Assembly: GCA_021801615.1 (NCBI GenBank)
Contig: JAJYXS010000186.1
Location: forward strand, 1-5,495
Length of the DNA: 5,495 bases
Origin: Actinomycetes bacterium
GTDB lineage: Bacteria; Actinomycetota; Acidimicrobiia; Acidimicrobiales; RAAP-2
Direction of reading: 5' to 3'
The notes beneath the pieces are model-generated. The model was not told the DNA's origin. It made no database searches and saw only the letters and a program-made list of their open reading frames with translations. The stretch's first letter is position 1, and the number at the start of each line of letters is the position of its first letter. Of the stretch, positions 1 through 5,491 are shown one piece after another. Made by a program: the position numbers and the translations under genes.

Positions 1-1
1 C

Positions 2-511
2 GGGATCATGGACGCGTTCTCGATCTCGATCAGCCTCGGCCTCCAGCACGGTGTGCCGCTCGCGACCTACGTGCGCAAGTACTCGAACATGAAGTTCGAG
101 CCGGCCGGGATCACCGACGACCCCGAGCTGCGCATCGCCACGAGCCTCGTGGATTACATCTTCCGGCGCCTCGCGCTCGACTATCTGACCTACGAGGAGC
201 GCCTCGACCTCGGCGTGCTCTCGACCTCCGAGCGGATCCAGCCGACGCTGCCGGGCGTGGAGGAGAGCGCGACCCCGTCGCTGGGTCTCGTCGACGAGGG
301 GCCGAGCTCGGAGACGGTGCTCGGGGCGGCGCCCGCAACGCTGCGGGCATCCCCCAGCGCGCCACAAGCGTGGACGGCGGACAGGGCCGCGTCCGACGCA
401 CGGGCGCAGCAGCGTGACGCGCCCTTCTGCTACACCTGCGGGAACGTGATGCAGCGCTCGGGCTCCTGCTACGTCTGCCCCAGCTGCGGCTCGACCAGCG
501 GCTGCTCGTGA
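2..511 (+). CDS. nrdJ: Class II (adenosylcobalamin-dependent) ribonucleotide reductase, C-terminal fragment
   Basis: This is the 3' end of a gene that starts left of the window; the frame is open from base 2 and ends at TGA 509-511. The enzyme reduces ribonucleotides to deoxyribonucleotides in the cytosol using a cobalamin-derived radical. Numbering from the ATG at 8 (an internal Met), residues 1-75 match the end of the NrdJ catalytic region: DAFSISISLGLQHGVPL, then NMKFEPAGITDDPELR, then VDYIFRRLALDYL. Residues 76-136 form a Pro/Ala/Ser-rich linker of the kind that precedes the mobile tail. The tail (137-167) holds six cysteines (C141, C144, C154, C157, C160, C166) in the arrangement CxxCG...SGSCYVCPSCGSTSGCS, typical of class II enzymes. 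In this family it is linked to zinc binding and to passing reducing equivalents from thioredoxin to the active site. The catalytic cysteines and B12 site lie outside the window. The tail motif makes the assignment very secure. Confidence 0.95.
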   Translation, partial: GIMDAFSISISLGLQHGVPLATYVRKYSNMKFEPAGITDDPELRIATSLVDYIFRRLALDYLTYEERLDLGVLSTSERIQPTLPGVEESATPSLGLVDEGPSSETVLGAAPATLRASPSAPQAWTADRAASDARAQQRDAPFCYTCGNVMQRSGSCYVCPSCGSTSGCS

Positions 512-570
512 GATGAGCCTCGTGCAGGTCCTCTCGCGTTGCAGCGGGCGAGATTCGCGGCCGACCCGGT

Positions 571-615
571 GGCGAGGACGTGGCCGTCGCCGACCGCTTG
601 CCGGCGGCCGGCGAG
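571..615 (+). terminator. Pair of GC-rich hairpins after nrdJ, possible terminator
   Basis: Two stem-loops lie 59 bases after the nrdJ stop. The first (571-591) pairs GACG with CGTC around a TGGC loop, and extends by GGC/GCC across a three-base bulge. The second (597-615) pairs CTTGCCG with CGGCGAG (one G-U pair) around a five-base loop. Neither is followed by a T run, so this is not a classical intrinsic terminator, although U-poor hairpins are common candidates in high-GC actinobacteria. GC-rich DNA forms such stems by chance, so the call is tentative. Confidence 0.3.
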
Positions 616-635
616 AATGGAGGTGGTGGCAGGGG

Positions 636-648
636 GAGAGGTGAGCTG
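636..648 (+). promoter_or_regulatory. Strong Shine-Dalgarno serving ATG 649
   Basis: The run GAGAGGTGAGCTG directly precedes ATG 649. Its GAGGTGA core (638-644) complements the 3' end of 16S rRNA, and GAGG (638-641) ends seven bases before the ATG, which is optimal spacing. It does not fit the GTG at 678, which is the only in-frame start available to the long YfhO-like frame upstream of its conserved part. It therefore marks the likely site where ribosomes load for this transcript. Confidence 0.6.
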
Positions 649-681
649 ATGCGAGCCGGTCCGAGGTCGTCGGGGAGGTGA
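649..681 (+). CDS. Ten-residue leader reading frame overlapping the YfhO-like start
   Basis: ATG 649 opens a frame of ten codons (MRAGPRSSGR) ending at TGA 679-681. It has the best ribosome binding site in the region. Its stop overlaps the GTG start of the next gene as GTGA, a layout typical of translational coupling by termination and re-initiation. The peptide has no amino-acid run that would suggest attenuation by a specific tRNA. The alternative is a one-base error or mutation in the G4 run at 672-675: one extra G would join ATG 649 in frame to the YfhO-like protein and simply add ten residues to it. I cannot decide between these from the sequence. Confidence 0.35.
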   Translation: MRAGPRSSGR

Positions 682-3233
682 CGTCGAGCTCCGCCACCCC
701 GGCGAAGACGAGGTCGGCGCGGGGCGCGCAGCTCCTTCCGGGCCCCCTGGGCCGCGTCGGCGTCGCGGCCGAGCAATTCCGCCAGGCGGTGGTCGGGGAC
801 GTCGGGCGTGGTCTCCGGCGCATCGGCTCAGGGGTGGGTACGGAGCTCGTCTCGCGCCTCGGTCCCTACGCGCTGGTCGCGATGGTGGTGGTCGCCGCGA
901 GCTCGCTGTACGCCTTCGGCGCCTTCGACCCGAACCCGCTCATCTCGATGAGCGGCCTCGCGGTCGTCGTCAAGGGAGGCGTCCTGGCAGGCCGCTTCAC
1001 GATCGACCCGAACGCCGGCACGACCGCTCAGTCCTTGGGGCACCTGGCGGCGCTGGACCTGCTCCACGGCAAGATCCCCTGGTGGAACCCGTACGAGGGC
1101 GTCGGCGCGCCGCTCGCGGGAGAGATGCAGTCGGCGGCGCTCTTCCCACCGACCCTCCTGCTCGCGCTGCCCAGCGGGCAGCTCCTGTTCCACATGCTCC
1201 TCGAAGCCGTCACCGGGATGGCGACCTACCGGCTCCTCGCCCGCGTCGGCGTCTCGAGGTGGATCGCGGCAGGCGGCGGCTCCGCCTTCGCGCTGAACGG
1301 CACGTACGCGTGGTTCATGCACGCGCCGGTGAACCCGATCGCGTTCCTCCCGCTTCTGCTTCTCGGCGCCGAACGGGCTCGGGTCGCGGCCGAAGAGGGA
1401 CGCGCGGGCTCCTTCGGGCTCGTCGCAGTGGCGCTCGCGCTCTCCGTCTACGCGGGGTTTCCCGAGGTCGCCTACCTCGACGGCATCTTCGCCGTCGTGT
1501 GGAGCGCGCTCAGAGCACGCGGTCTCGGACGCCGCGCGCTCCTCGGGTACGCGCGCAAGCTCGTCGCAGGTGTCGTCGTGGGTGCCCTCCTCGCGGCACC
1601 GCTCCTCGTCGCCTTCGGCGACTACCTGCCCGCTGCCTACCTCGGACCCCACGCCGGAGGCTACGACGCGCTCTCGGTGCCCGGCTCCGGGGTCGGTGCC
1701 CTTTTCTTCCCCTACGTCGCCGGGCCGATCTTCGGCTTCACCCCGGCCGAGGCATCCGGGGTCCTCGGCAGCTTCTGGATCGACGTCGGGGGCTACCTCA
1801 CCACGACCCTCCTCGTCCTCGGGGTGGTCGCGTTGTGGGGCCGGCGGCTCCGGGTGCTGCGCCTCGGGCTTGCCGCCTGGGTCGTGGTCGCGCTCGGGCG
1901 CACCTACGGCATCGGCCCGTTCGAGCGCCTCTTCGACGTCCTCCCGCTCATGAACCACGTGGAGGTCTACCGGTACCTGACGCCGTCGATCGAGCTCGCC
2001 TGCGTGGTGCTCGCCTGCTTGGCCGTCGACGACCTGCGCCGCGCAGACGTGCCCTCGTGGTGCCTCGGCGCCGCGGTCGTGGTCGCGGCGGGCTGTGCGC
2101 TCTGGACGCTCGAGGCCGGACGCAGGCTCCTCGGAGCCGTCGGGTCCGTGTCCGAGTCGCACGCCTGGATCCTCGGGTCGCTCGCGTGGGGGTTCGGGAT
2201 CGCAGCCGTCGTCGGCGCTGCGGGGCTCCTCCTGCGCGGGCGGCTCCGTGGCCTGGTGCTCACCGGCCTGGTGGTCCTGGACGCGTGCGCGATGTTCGTC
2301 GTGCCCGAGCTCTCGGCGCCCCGGGGCGGCAAGATCGACACTGCGCTCGTCCGCTGGGCCGAGACGCATGGCCGCACTGGGCGCCTCTTCACCCTCGGTG
2401 GCGTGCTGAACCCGAACTTCGGGAGCTACCTCCAGGTGGAGGAGGCCGACGTGAACGACCTCCCGATGCCCAAGAGCTACGCGCGCTTCATCGTGCGCCG
2501 ACTGGATCCGAGCACCATCCCGAACCATTTCGACGGCACGACGATCGTGGTCCCCGCCGGAGGCGCTCGTGACGAGACCGAGACCCCGGTCCGCGCGCTG
2601 GCCGGCTCCTTGGGGTGGTACGAGGCCATCGGGGTGCGCGACGTCGTCGTCTACACGGGGTCCCAGGACGCCGCGAGCCTCTCGGCCCTGGGGCTCAGGC
2701 GCGTCTTTGCCGACCGTCATGCCGAGGTGTACCGGCTGCCTCGTGCCGCACCGATGTACTCTGCGCAGGCCGCGGGCAGCGAGGCGTCGCCTCGGCCTCC
2801 GGCGTCACCCGCCTCGGGCTCGAGCGCGGCGTCGGGGTCGGGCCGGACGCGCCGAGCGGTCTGCGTGCTGTCCGACCAGCAGGTCGACTCGGTGAACGTG
2901 GACTGCCGGCGCGCTGCGGTCCTCGTCCGGCGAGAGCTCTGGATGGCGGGGTGGTCGGCCACCGGCGACGGGCACGCGCTCGAGGTCCGTCGTGACGGCG
3001 TCCTCTTCCAGTCGGTCCTGCTCGGGCGGGGACGAACCGTCGTGCGCTTCTCGTTCGTCCCGCCCCACGAAGGAGTGGCGTTCTGGGCCCTGGCCGCCGG
3101 ACTGGTGGCGCTGGCTGCCGGCTGGGGGCTCGGGAGCCGGCTCGGGAGCCGGGCGTCGAGCCGGCGTCCTTGGCATCAGCGCCGTGAGCGCCGCTGGCAT
3201 CAGCGCCCTTCGGCTTCGAGCTCGAGCAGGTAG
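678..3233 (+). CDS. Polytopic membrane protein of the YfhO type (probable GT-C-fold envelope protein)
   Basis: An 851-residue integral membrane protein with roughly a dozen hydrophobic segments. After a basic, poorly conserved N-terminus comes a first membrane helix (about 61-83). An outer loop follows with TIDPNAGTTAQSLGH (about 108-122) and PWWNPYEGVGAPLAGEMQSA (134-153), then FALNGTYAW (204-212), YAGFPEVAYLD (258-268) and MNHVEVYRY (425-433). These blocks resemble YfhO-family proteins, which are thought to have a glycosyltransferase-C fold and, in Firmicutes, are linked to glycosylation of lipoteichoic acid. A Ser/Ala/Pro-rich stretch (about 694-727) precedes a beta-rich domain with WMAGWSATGDG (755-765) and a last helix (about 799-818), also YfhO-like. 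The loop aspartates (D84, D110, D127) are candidates for a GT-C catalytic acid, which is inference. The substrate is unknown. The start is uncertain: GTG 678 has no well-placed ribosome site of its own, and GTG 789 and GTG 834 are in-frame alternatives. The stop TAG lies inside the convergent small gene. Confidence 0.8.
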   Translation: MTSSSATPAKTRSARGAQLLPGPLGRVGVAAEQFRQAVVGDVGRGLRRIGSGVGTELVSRLGPYALVAMVVVAASSLYAFGAFDPNPLISMSGLAVVVKGGVLAGRFTIDPNAGTTAQSLGHLAALDLLHGKIPWWNPYEGVGAPLAGEMQSAALFPPTLLLALPSGQLLFHMLLEAVTGMATYRLLARVGVSRWIAAGGGSAFALNGTYAWFMHAPVNPIAFLPLLLLGAERARVAAEEGRAGSFGLVAVALALSVYAGFPEVAYLDGIFAVVWSALRARGLGRRALLGYARKLVAGVVVGALLAAPLLVAFGDYLPAAYLGPHAGGYDALSVPGSGVGALFFPYVAGPIFGFTPAEASGVLGSFWIDVGGYLTTTLLVLGVVALWGRRLRVLRLGLAAWVVVALGRTYGIGPFERLFDVLPLMNHVEVYRYLTPSIELACVVLACLAVDDLRRADVPSWCLGAAVVVAAGCALWTLEAGRRLLGAVGSVSESHAWILGSLAWGFGIAAVVGAAGLLLRGRLRGLVLTGLVVLDACAMFVVPELSAPRGGKIDTALVRWAETHGRTGRLFTLGGVLNPNFGSYLQVEEADVNDLPMPKSYARFIVRRLDPSTIPNHFDGTTIVVPAGGARDETETPVRALAGSLGWYEAIGVRDVVVYTGSQDAASLSALGLRRVFADRHAEVYRLPRAAPMYSAQAAGSEASPRPPASPASGSSAASGSGRTRRAVCVLSDQQVDSVNVDCRRAAVLVRRELWMAGWSATGDGHALEVRRDGVLFQSVLLGRGRTVVRFSFVPPHEGVAFWALAAGLVALAAGWGLGSRLGSRASSRRPWHQRRERRWHQRPSASSSSR
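3127..3150 (+). repeat. Perfect tandem pair of a 12-base unit in the YfhO-like tail
   Basis: GGCTCGGGAGCC occurs twice in tandem (3127-3138 and 3139-3150), with a perfect ten-base palindrome GAGCCGGCTC at the junction (3134-3143). It is in frame and encodes two copies of GSRL/GSRA-like residues just after the last membrane helix. This looks like a slippage duplication. It could also fold as a hairpin near the convergent gene ends. Confidence 0.8.
3171..3207 (+). repeat. Direct repeat of 13 bases, 24 bases apart
   Basis: TGGCATCAGCGCC occurs at 3171-3183 and 3195-3207. In the YfhO-like frame it encodes the motif WHQR twice (residues 832 onward and 840 onward) in the basic C-terminal tail. The second copy covers the stop of the minus-strand small gene. 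The tail beyond the last helix (about residues 819-851) is low complexity and is probably poorly conserved. Confidence 0.75.
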
Positions 3234-3445
3234 CGCTGCTCCTCGCTGCCGTCGACGAAGAAGCGCGAGATCAGGTGGAACGCCGATCCGGTCCGCAAGA
3301 TGCGCTCGGCGAGCTCGAGGCGCGCGACGAGGCCGGCGACGCCCAGCTCGGCCAACGCCGCTCGCGCAGCGGCCACGTCCGCAGCCCGAGGATCGCCGCC
3401 TGCCATCCTTCGAGCCAGCGACGTCGCCATCTCCTCTACGTCCAC
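3200..3445 (-). CDS. Small helical protein of unknown function (81 aa)
   Basis: I do not recognise this protein. The start is GTG (3445-3443 on the minus strand), preceded by AGAGAGGAG (3459-3451) with a five-base spacer, an excellent ribosome binding site. A later ATG (codon 6) has GAGGAG directly against it and is less likely. The stop TGA is at 3202-3200. The peptide reads as a genuine soluble protein: Ala/Glu/Leu/Arg-rich amphipathic helices (about residues 20-50, AAARAALAELGVAGLVARLE, then AERILRTGSAFHLISRFFVDGSEEQ) and an acidic end (YLLELEAEGR). There is no signal peptide, membrane helix or cysteine. Codons favour G/C at third positions. It converges on the YfhO-like gene and overlaps its last 34 bases. 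The frame stays open upstream to 3658, but that part is Pro/Arg-rich and looks non-coding. A gene is likely; its function is open. Confidence 0.65.
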   Translation of the reverse strand: MDVEEMATSLARRMAGGDPRAADVAAARAALAELGVAGLVARLELAERILRTGSAFHLISRFFVDGSEEQRYLLELEAEGR

Positions 3446-3568
3446 TCGCGCTCCTCTCTGCAGCGGGGTCGTTCTGCGCGCGCTGGGCCGAGGCCGTGGC
3501 GAAGCGCGCGCCGGCCGTCCGTCGTGGCGGCAACGAGGCGACGCAACGCGGCCAGGTGGACCGGGAGC

Positions 3569-3584
3569 GCAGATCTTCATCTGC
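3569..3584. repeat. Short perfect inverted repeat
   Basis: GCAGAT and ATCTGC pair around a CTTC loop (3575-3578) in the divergent intergenic region. The six-base arms are less GC-rich than their surroundings, so they stand out. It could be a dimeric regulator's binding site or an mRNA hairpin in the small gene's leader. No T run follows on either strand, so a terminator is unlikely. Confidence 0.35.
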
Positions 3585-3640
3585 ACGTCAGCATCGATCG
3601 CGCAGCCTGGGAGTGACGGCTGGGGCTGTCCGCGGCTCCA

Positions 3641-3646
3641 TACTAT
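3641..3646 (+). promoter_or_regulatory. Possible -10 box upstream of the DedA-type gene
   Basis: TACTAT fits the actinobacterial -10 pattern TAnnnT and is the most AT-rich hexamer in the neighbourhood. It lies 35 bases before the GTG at 3682, giving a predicted leader of about 30 bases that includes the ribosome site GGAGGAG (3665-3671). I see no good -35 element at 16-19 bases; GTGACG at 3613-3618 is too far away, with a 22-base gap. This is a plausible but unproven promoter. Confidence 0.35.
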
Positions 3647-3681
3647 GGGCGTCCCCACCGGCTCGGAGGAGCTCTTCGCGC

Positions 3682-5466
3682 GTGCACCTGCTCGGCCTGC
3701 TGACCTTCACGAACTTCGTCTCGACCGCCGGCTACGGCGCGGTGTTCGTCCTGTGCGTGCTCCAGTCGTGCTGCGTGCCCACCTCCTCGGAGCTCACCAT
3801 GGGCTTCGCCGGGGCGCTCGCCGCCCAGGGGAAGCTGAACCTGGCGGCCGTCGTCGTGGCGGGGGTCCTCGGTGAGCTGGTCGGCGCGTACATCGCATGG
3901 GTGCTGGGCCGCTACGCAGGTCGGGCGGTGGTCGACCGGTTCGGCCGCTACGTGCTCATCAGCCACCACGACCTCGATCGGGCCGAGGCGTGGTACGACC
4001 GCCACCAGCGCTTCGGCGTCTTCGGCAGCCGCCTGCTCCCGGTCATCCGGAATTTCGTCGCGCTCCCCGCCGGCATCGCCGAGGTGCCGGCCGTGCGCTT
4101 CGGGGTCCTCACCGCTGCGGGGTCGCTGCTCTGGGACGGCGCCTGGGCCGGCATCGGCTACGGGGTGGGCACGCGCTGGCACTCCATCGCCTCGGGGTTC
4201 GGGGACGCCGGCTACGTGCTCGCCGCCCTGCTCCTCGCGGCCGTCGCGTTCGGCGTGTACCACCGGTACCGCAGCTACGTCCAGGGCACCTTGCACGCGG
4301 AGGGGGCACGGGGTGGGAACGGGTCTGCCCGGCACGCCCTCGGGGGTCCGCCTCCCGCGGGCGCTCGTGTGGGATCGGCGAGCCGCACCCGACCAGCGCA
4401 CGGCCCGCGCGGCGGCCTTCAGGACGGAGCCGGCGAGTCGGCGACGACGGTCCCCGGTCGCGGGTCGCGTCCGGATCCTCTGCCGCTCGGGGATCCGTCG
4501 AGCGGTCCATCGGGCACCGTCAGGTGGATCGCGAGCTCCTCCGGGCGTCCCCCAGCCACCAGGCCTCTGGCCGCTGCGGCGACCAGGGGGGCGACGGTGG
4601 CGGGGCTCGAGACCGTGACCCGCTCTGCGGGCACCCGGGAGGCCGGCCTTGCGGGCGGGCGGGCGAGCGGAGCCGACCGATGGGTCGCCAGCTCGTCGAG
4701 ACGGCCGCCCGCGCACGCTCGACGGGGTGACTTCCCGAACTCGCCGATCGCGGCCTGGGAGGCGGCCGTGCTCCACGGGAGGAAGGAGGCCTCCGCACCG
4801 ATCGAGCCCCTCTACGAGGAGAACGACGAGGGCGTGGAGGCGAACGGCCGGCTCACCGCCATGCTCGGAGCGCTCCTCCTCGTGCTCTTGGCCATCGAGG
4901 GCCTCACCATCCTGCGCATCACCCCGCTGCTCACGATCCACGTCGTGATCGGGATGGTCCTCGTGCCCGTCATCCTGCTCAAGATCGGCAGCACGACCTG
5001 GCGCTTCGCCAAGTACTACCTCGGGTCGCCCGCCTACCGCCGCAAGGGCCCTCCCGCCCCGTTGCTCCGGCTGCTCGGCCCCTTCGTCGTGGTGTCGACG
5101 CTCGCCGTCGTCGCCAGCGGGCTCGCCACGTTGCTGGTGACCGCGACACCGCTGCGCAACGAGCTGCTGCTTGTCCACAAGGTCACCTTCGTCCTTTGGT
5201 TCGCGGCGATGGTCGTCCACGTCCTCGGCCACCTCCTCGACGTCGCGAACCTGGCGCCGCGAGACTTCTACTGGCGGACCAGGCGCCAGATCCGCGGCGC
5301 AGGTATCCGGCAGTGGGCGATCGTGAGCGCCGTGGTCGTCGGCATCCTCTTGGCGGTCGCCGTGGCGCCCAAGGTGGGCCCGTGGCTCGCCCATGGACGA
5401 CCGGGGACCAGGACCGTCGGCACGCACCAGATCGCCACCGTTCCGTCGAACCGCTCGCATCCCTGA
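3682..5466 (+). CDS. DedA/VTT-domain membrane protein fused in frame to a cytochrome b561-like membrane domain
   Basis: The frame has 594 codons with no stop from GTG 3682 (GGAGGAG at 3665-3671, ten-base spacer) to TGA 5464-5466. Residues 1-200 form a full-length DedA-family protein: CVPTSSELTMGFAGALA (31-47), GELVGAY with LGRYAGR (64-81), FGRYVLISHHDLDRAEAWYDRH (87-108), SRLLPVIRNFVALPAGIA (116-133) and a final helix (about 177-193). DedA proteins are inner-membrane lipid carriers or scramblases; some recycle undecaprenyl phosphate. Residues 205-370 are Gly/Arg/Pro/Ser-rich and probably unstructured. Residues 385-570 form a second module with helices near 394-411, 416-435, 462-486, 495-519 and 547-563. 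H420, H499 and H513 lie in helices, with H499 and H513 14 apart on one helix as in b-type haem proteins. HVVIG, LLKIGSTTWRFAKYYLGSPAYRRKGPP and VHKVTFVLWFAAMVVHVLGHL recall four-helix b561-like proteins of Actinobacteria. It could instead be two genes joined by loss or misreading of a stop. GTG 4834 would then be the likeliest start of the second. Confidence 0.75.
   Translation: MHLLGLLTFTNFVSTAGYGAVFVLCVLQSCCVPTSSELTMGFAGALAAQGKLNLAAVVVAGVLGELVGAYIAWVLGRYAGRAVVDRFGRYVLISHHDLDRAEAWYDRHQRFGVFGSRLLPVIRNFVALPAGIAEVPAVRFGVLTAAGSLLWDGAWAGIGYGVGTRWHSIASGFGDAGYVLAALLLAAVAFGVYHRYRSYVQGTLHAEGARGGNGSARHALGGPPPAGARVGSASRTRPAHGPRGGLQDGAGESATTVPGRGSRPDPLPLGDPSSGPSGTVRWIASSSGRPPATRPLAAAATRGATVAGLETVTRSAGTREAGLAGGRASGADRWVASSSRRPPAHARRGDFPNSPIAAWEAAVLHGRKEASAPIEPLYEENDEGVEANGRLTAMLGALLLVLLAIEGLTILRITPLLTIHVVIGMVLVPVILLKIGSTTWRFAKYYLGSPAYRRKGPPAPLLRLLGPFVVVSTLAVVASGLATLLVTATPLRNELLLVHKVTFVLWFAAMVVHVLGHLLDVANLAPRDFYWRTRRQIRGAGIRQWAIVSAVVVGILLAVAVAPKVGPWLAHGRPGTRTVGTHQIATVPSNRSHP
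4319..4760 (+). other. Low-complexity linker between the DedA and cytochrome b-like modules
   Basis: This stretch lies inside the open frame but has no recognisable fold: Gly, Ala, Arg, Ser and Pro dominate and hydrophobic runs are absent. By hand count about four in five codons here end in G or C, against nearly all in the DedA module, so the codon signal is weaker. Such a stretch can stay stop-free by chance at this GC content. It may be a disordered cytoplasmic linker, or former intergenic DNA now read through. The last part (4720-4833) regains a strong third-position GC bias and an acidic, more protein-like composition (PIEPLYEENDEGVEANGRL). Confidence 0.5.
4525..4710 (+). repeat. Imperfect 30-base direct repeat, 156 bases apart
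   Basis: Bases 4525-4554 and 4681-4710 are similar at about two thirds of positions and sit in the same reading frame. They encode WIASSSGRPP and WVASSSRRPP (with Arg before each Trp and Ala after). Read on the minus strand in one common frame, the same two copies give GGRPEELAIH and GGRLDELATH. The resemblance is in the linker between the two membrane modules. Confidence 0.45.
4777..4789 (+). promoter_or_regulatory. Orphan Shine-Dalgarno-like sequence before the cytochrome b-like module
   Basis: GGGAGGAAGGAGG is the strongest purine-rich ribosome-site match in the window, yet no ATG, GTG or TTG lies 4-12 bases downstream in any frame. The next in-frame start is GTG 4834, 44 bases on, and GTG 4768 lies upstream of it. 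It may be coincidental coding for GRKEA, or the remnant of an independent start for the second module. Confidence 0.35.
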
Positions 5467-5467
5467 C

Positions 5468-5491
5468 GCCTCGAGCCGGCCACCGGTAGGC
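5468..5491 (+). terminator. Possible terminator hairpin after the last gene
   Basis: The hairpin starts two bases after the stop codon. An inner stem pairs GCCGG (5475-5479) with CCGGT (5483-5487, one G-U pair) around a CCA loop. An outer stem pairs GCCT (5468-5471) with AGGC (5488-5491) across a three-base bulge. The window ends four bases later, so a T tract cannot be judged. Its position right after the stop favours a terminator. Confidence 0.4.

Larger units (their letters stand above)
3446..3681. other. Divergent intergenic region
   Basis: This 236-base gap lies between the starts of the minus-strand small gene and the plus-strand DedA-type gene, so promoters for both should lie here. 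It contains the ribosome sites of both genes, a short perfect hairpin (3569-3584) and one AT-rich patch around 3639-3646. The frames that cross it give Arg/Pro/Ser-rich translations with no recognisable protein character. Confidence 0.6.

Noticed and set aside
513..644. Plus-strand 43-codon ORF just after nrdJ
   Set aside because: No ribosome site suited to it, Arg/Trp/Gly-rich, and it runs through the two hairpins.
111..776. Minus-strand frame of 221 codons opposite nrdJ and the leader region
   Set aside because: Arg/Pro/Ser-rich and antisense to the well-supported NrdJ tail.
1082..2572. Plus-strand frame of 496 codons within the YfhO-like gene
   Set aside because: Extremely Arg/Pro-rich translation in an alternate frame of a recognised gene.
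828..2720. Minus-strand open frame of 630 codons opposite the YfhO-like gene
   Set aside because: Its translation is dominated by Arg, Asp, Glu, Gly and His with no fold-like pattern, and the plus strand holds a clearly recognisable membrane protein. Long antisense frames are expected at this GC content.
3613..3618. GTGACG as a -35 element for the TACTAT box
   Set aside because: The 22-base spacing is too long for a normal sigma-70-type promoter.
3446..3658. Upstream extension of the minus-strand small gene
   Set aside because: The extra 71 residues are Pro/Arg-rich and lack a ribosome site at the distal start, whereas GTG 3445 has an excellent one.
2992..3681. Upstream extension of the DedA-type frame
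   Set aside because: The frame is open but its translation is Arg/Ser-rich nonsense overlapping the YfhO-like gene and the antisense small gene. GTG 3682 has a ribosome site and begins a normal DedA N-terminus.
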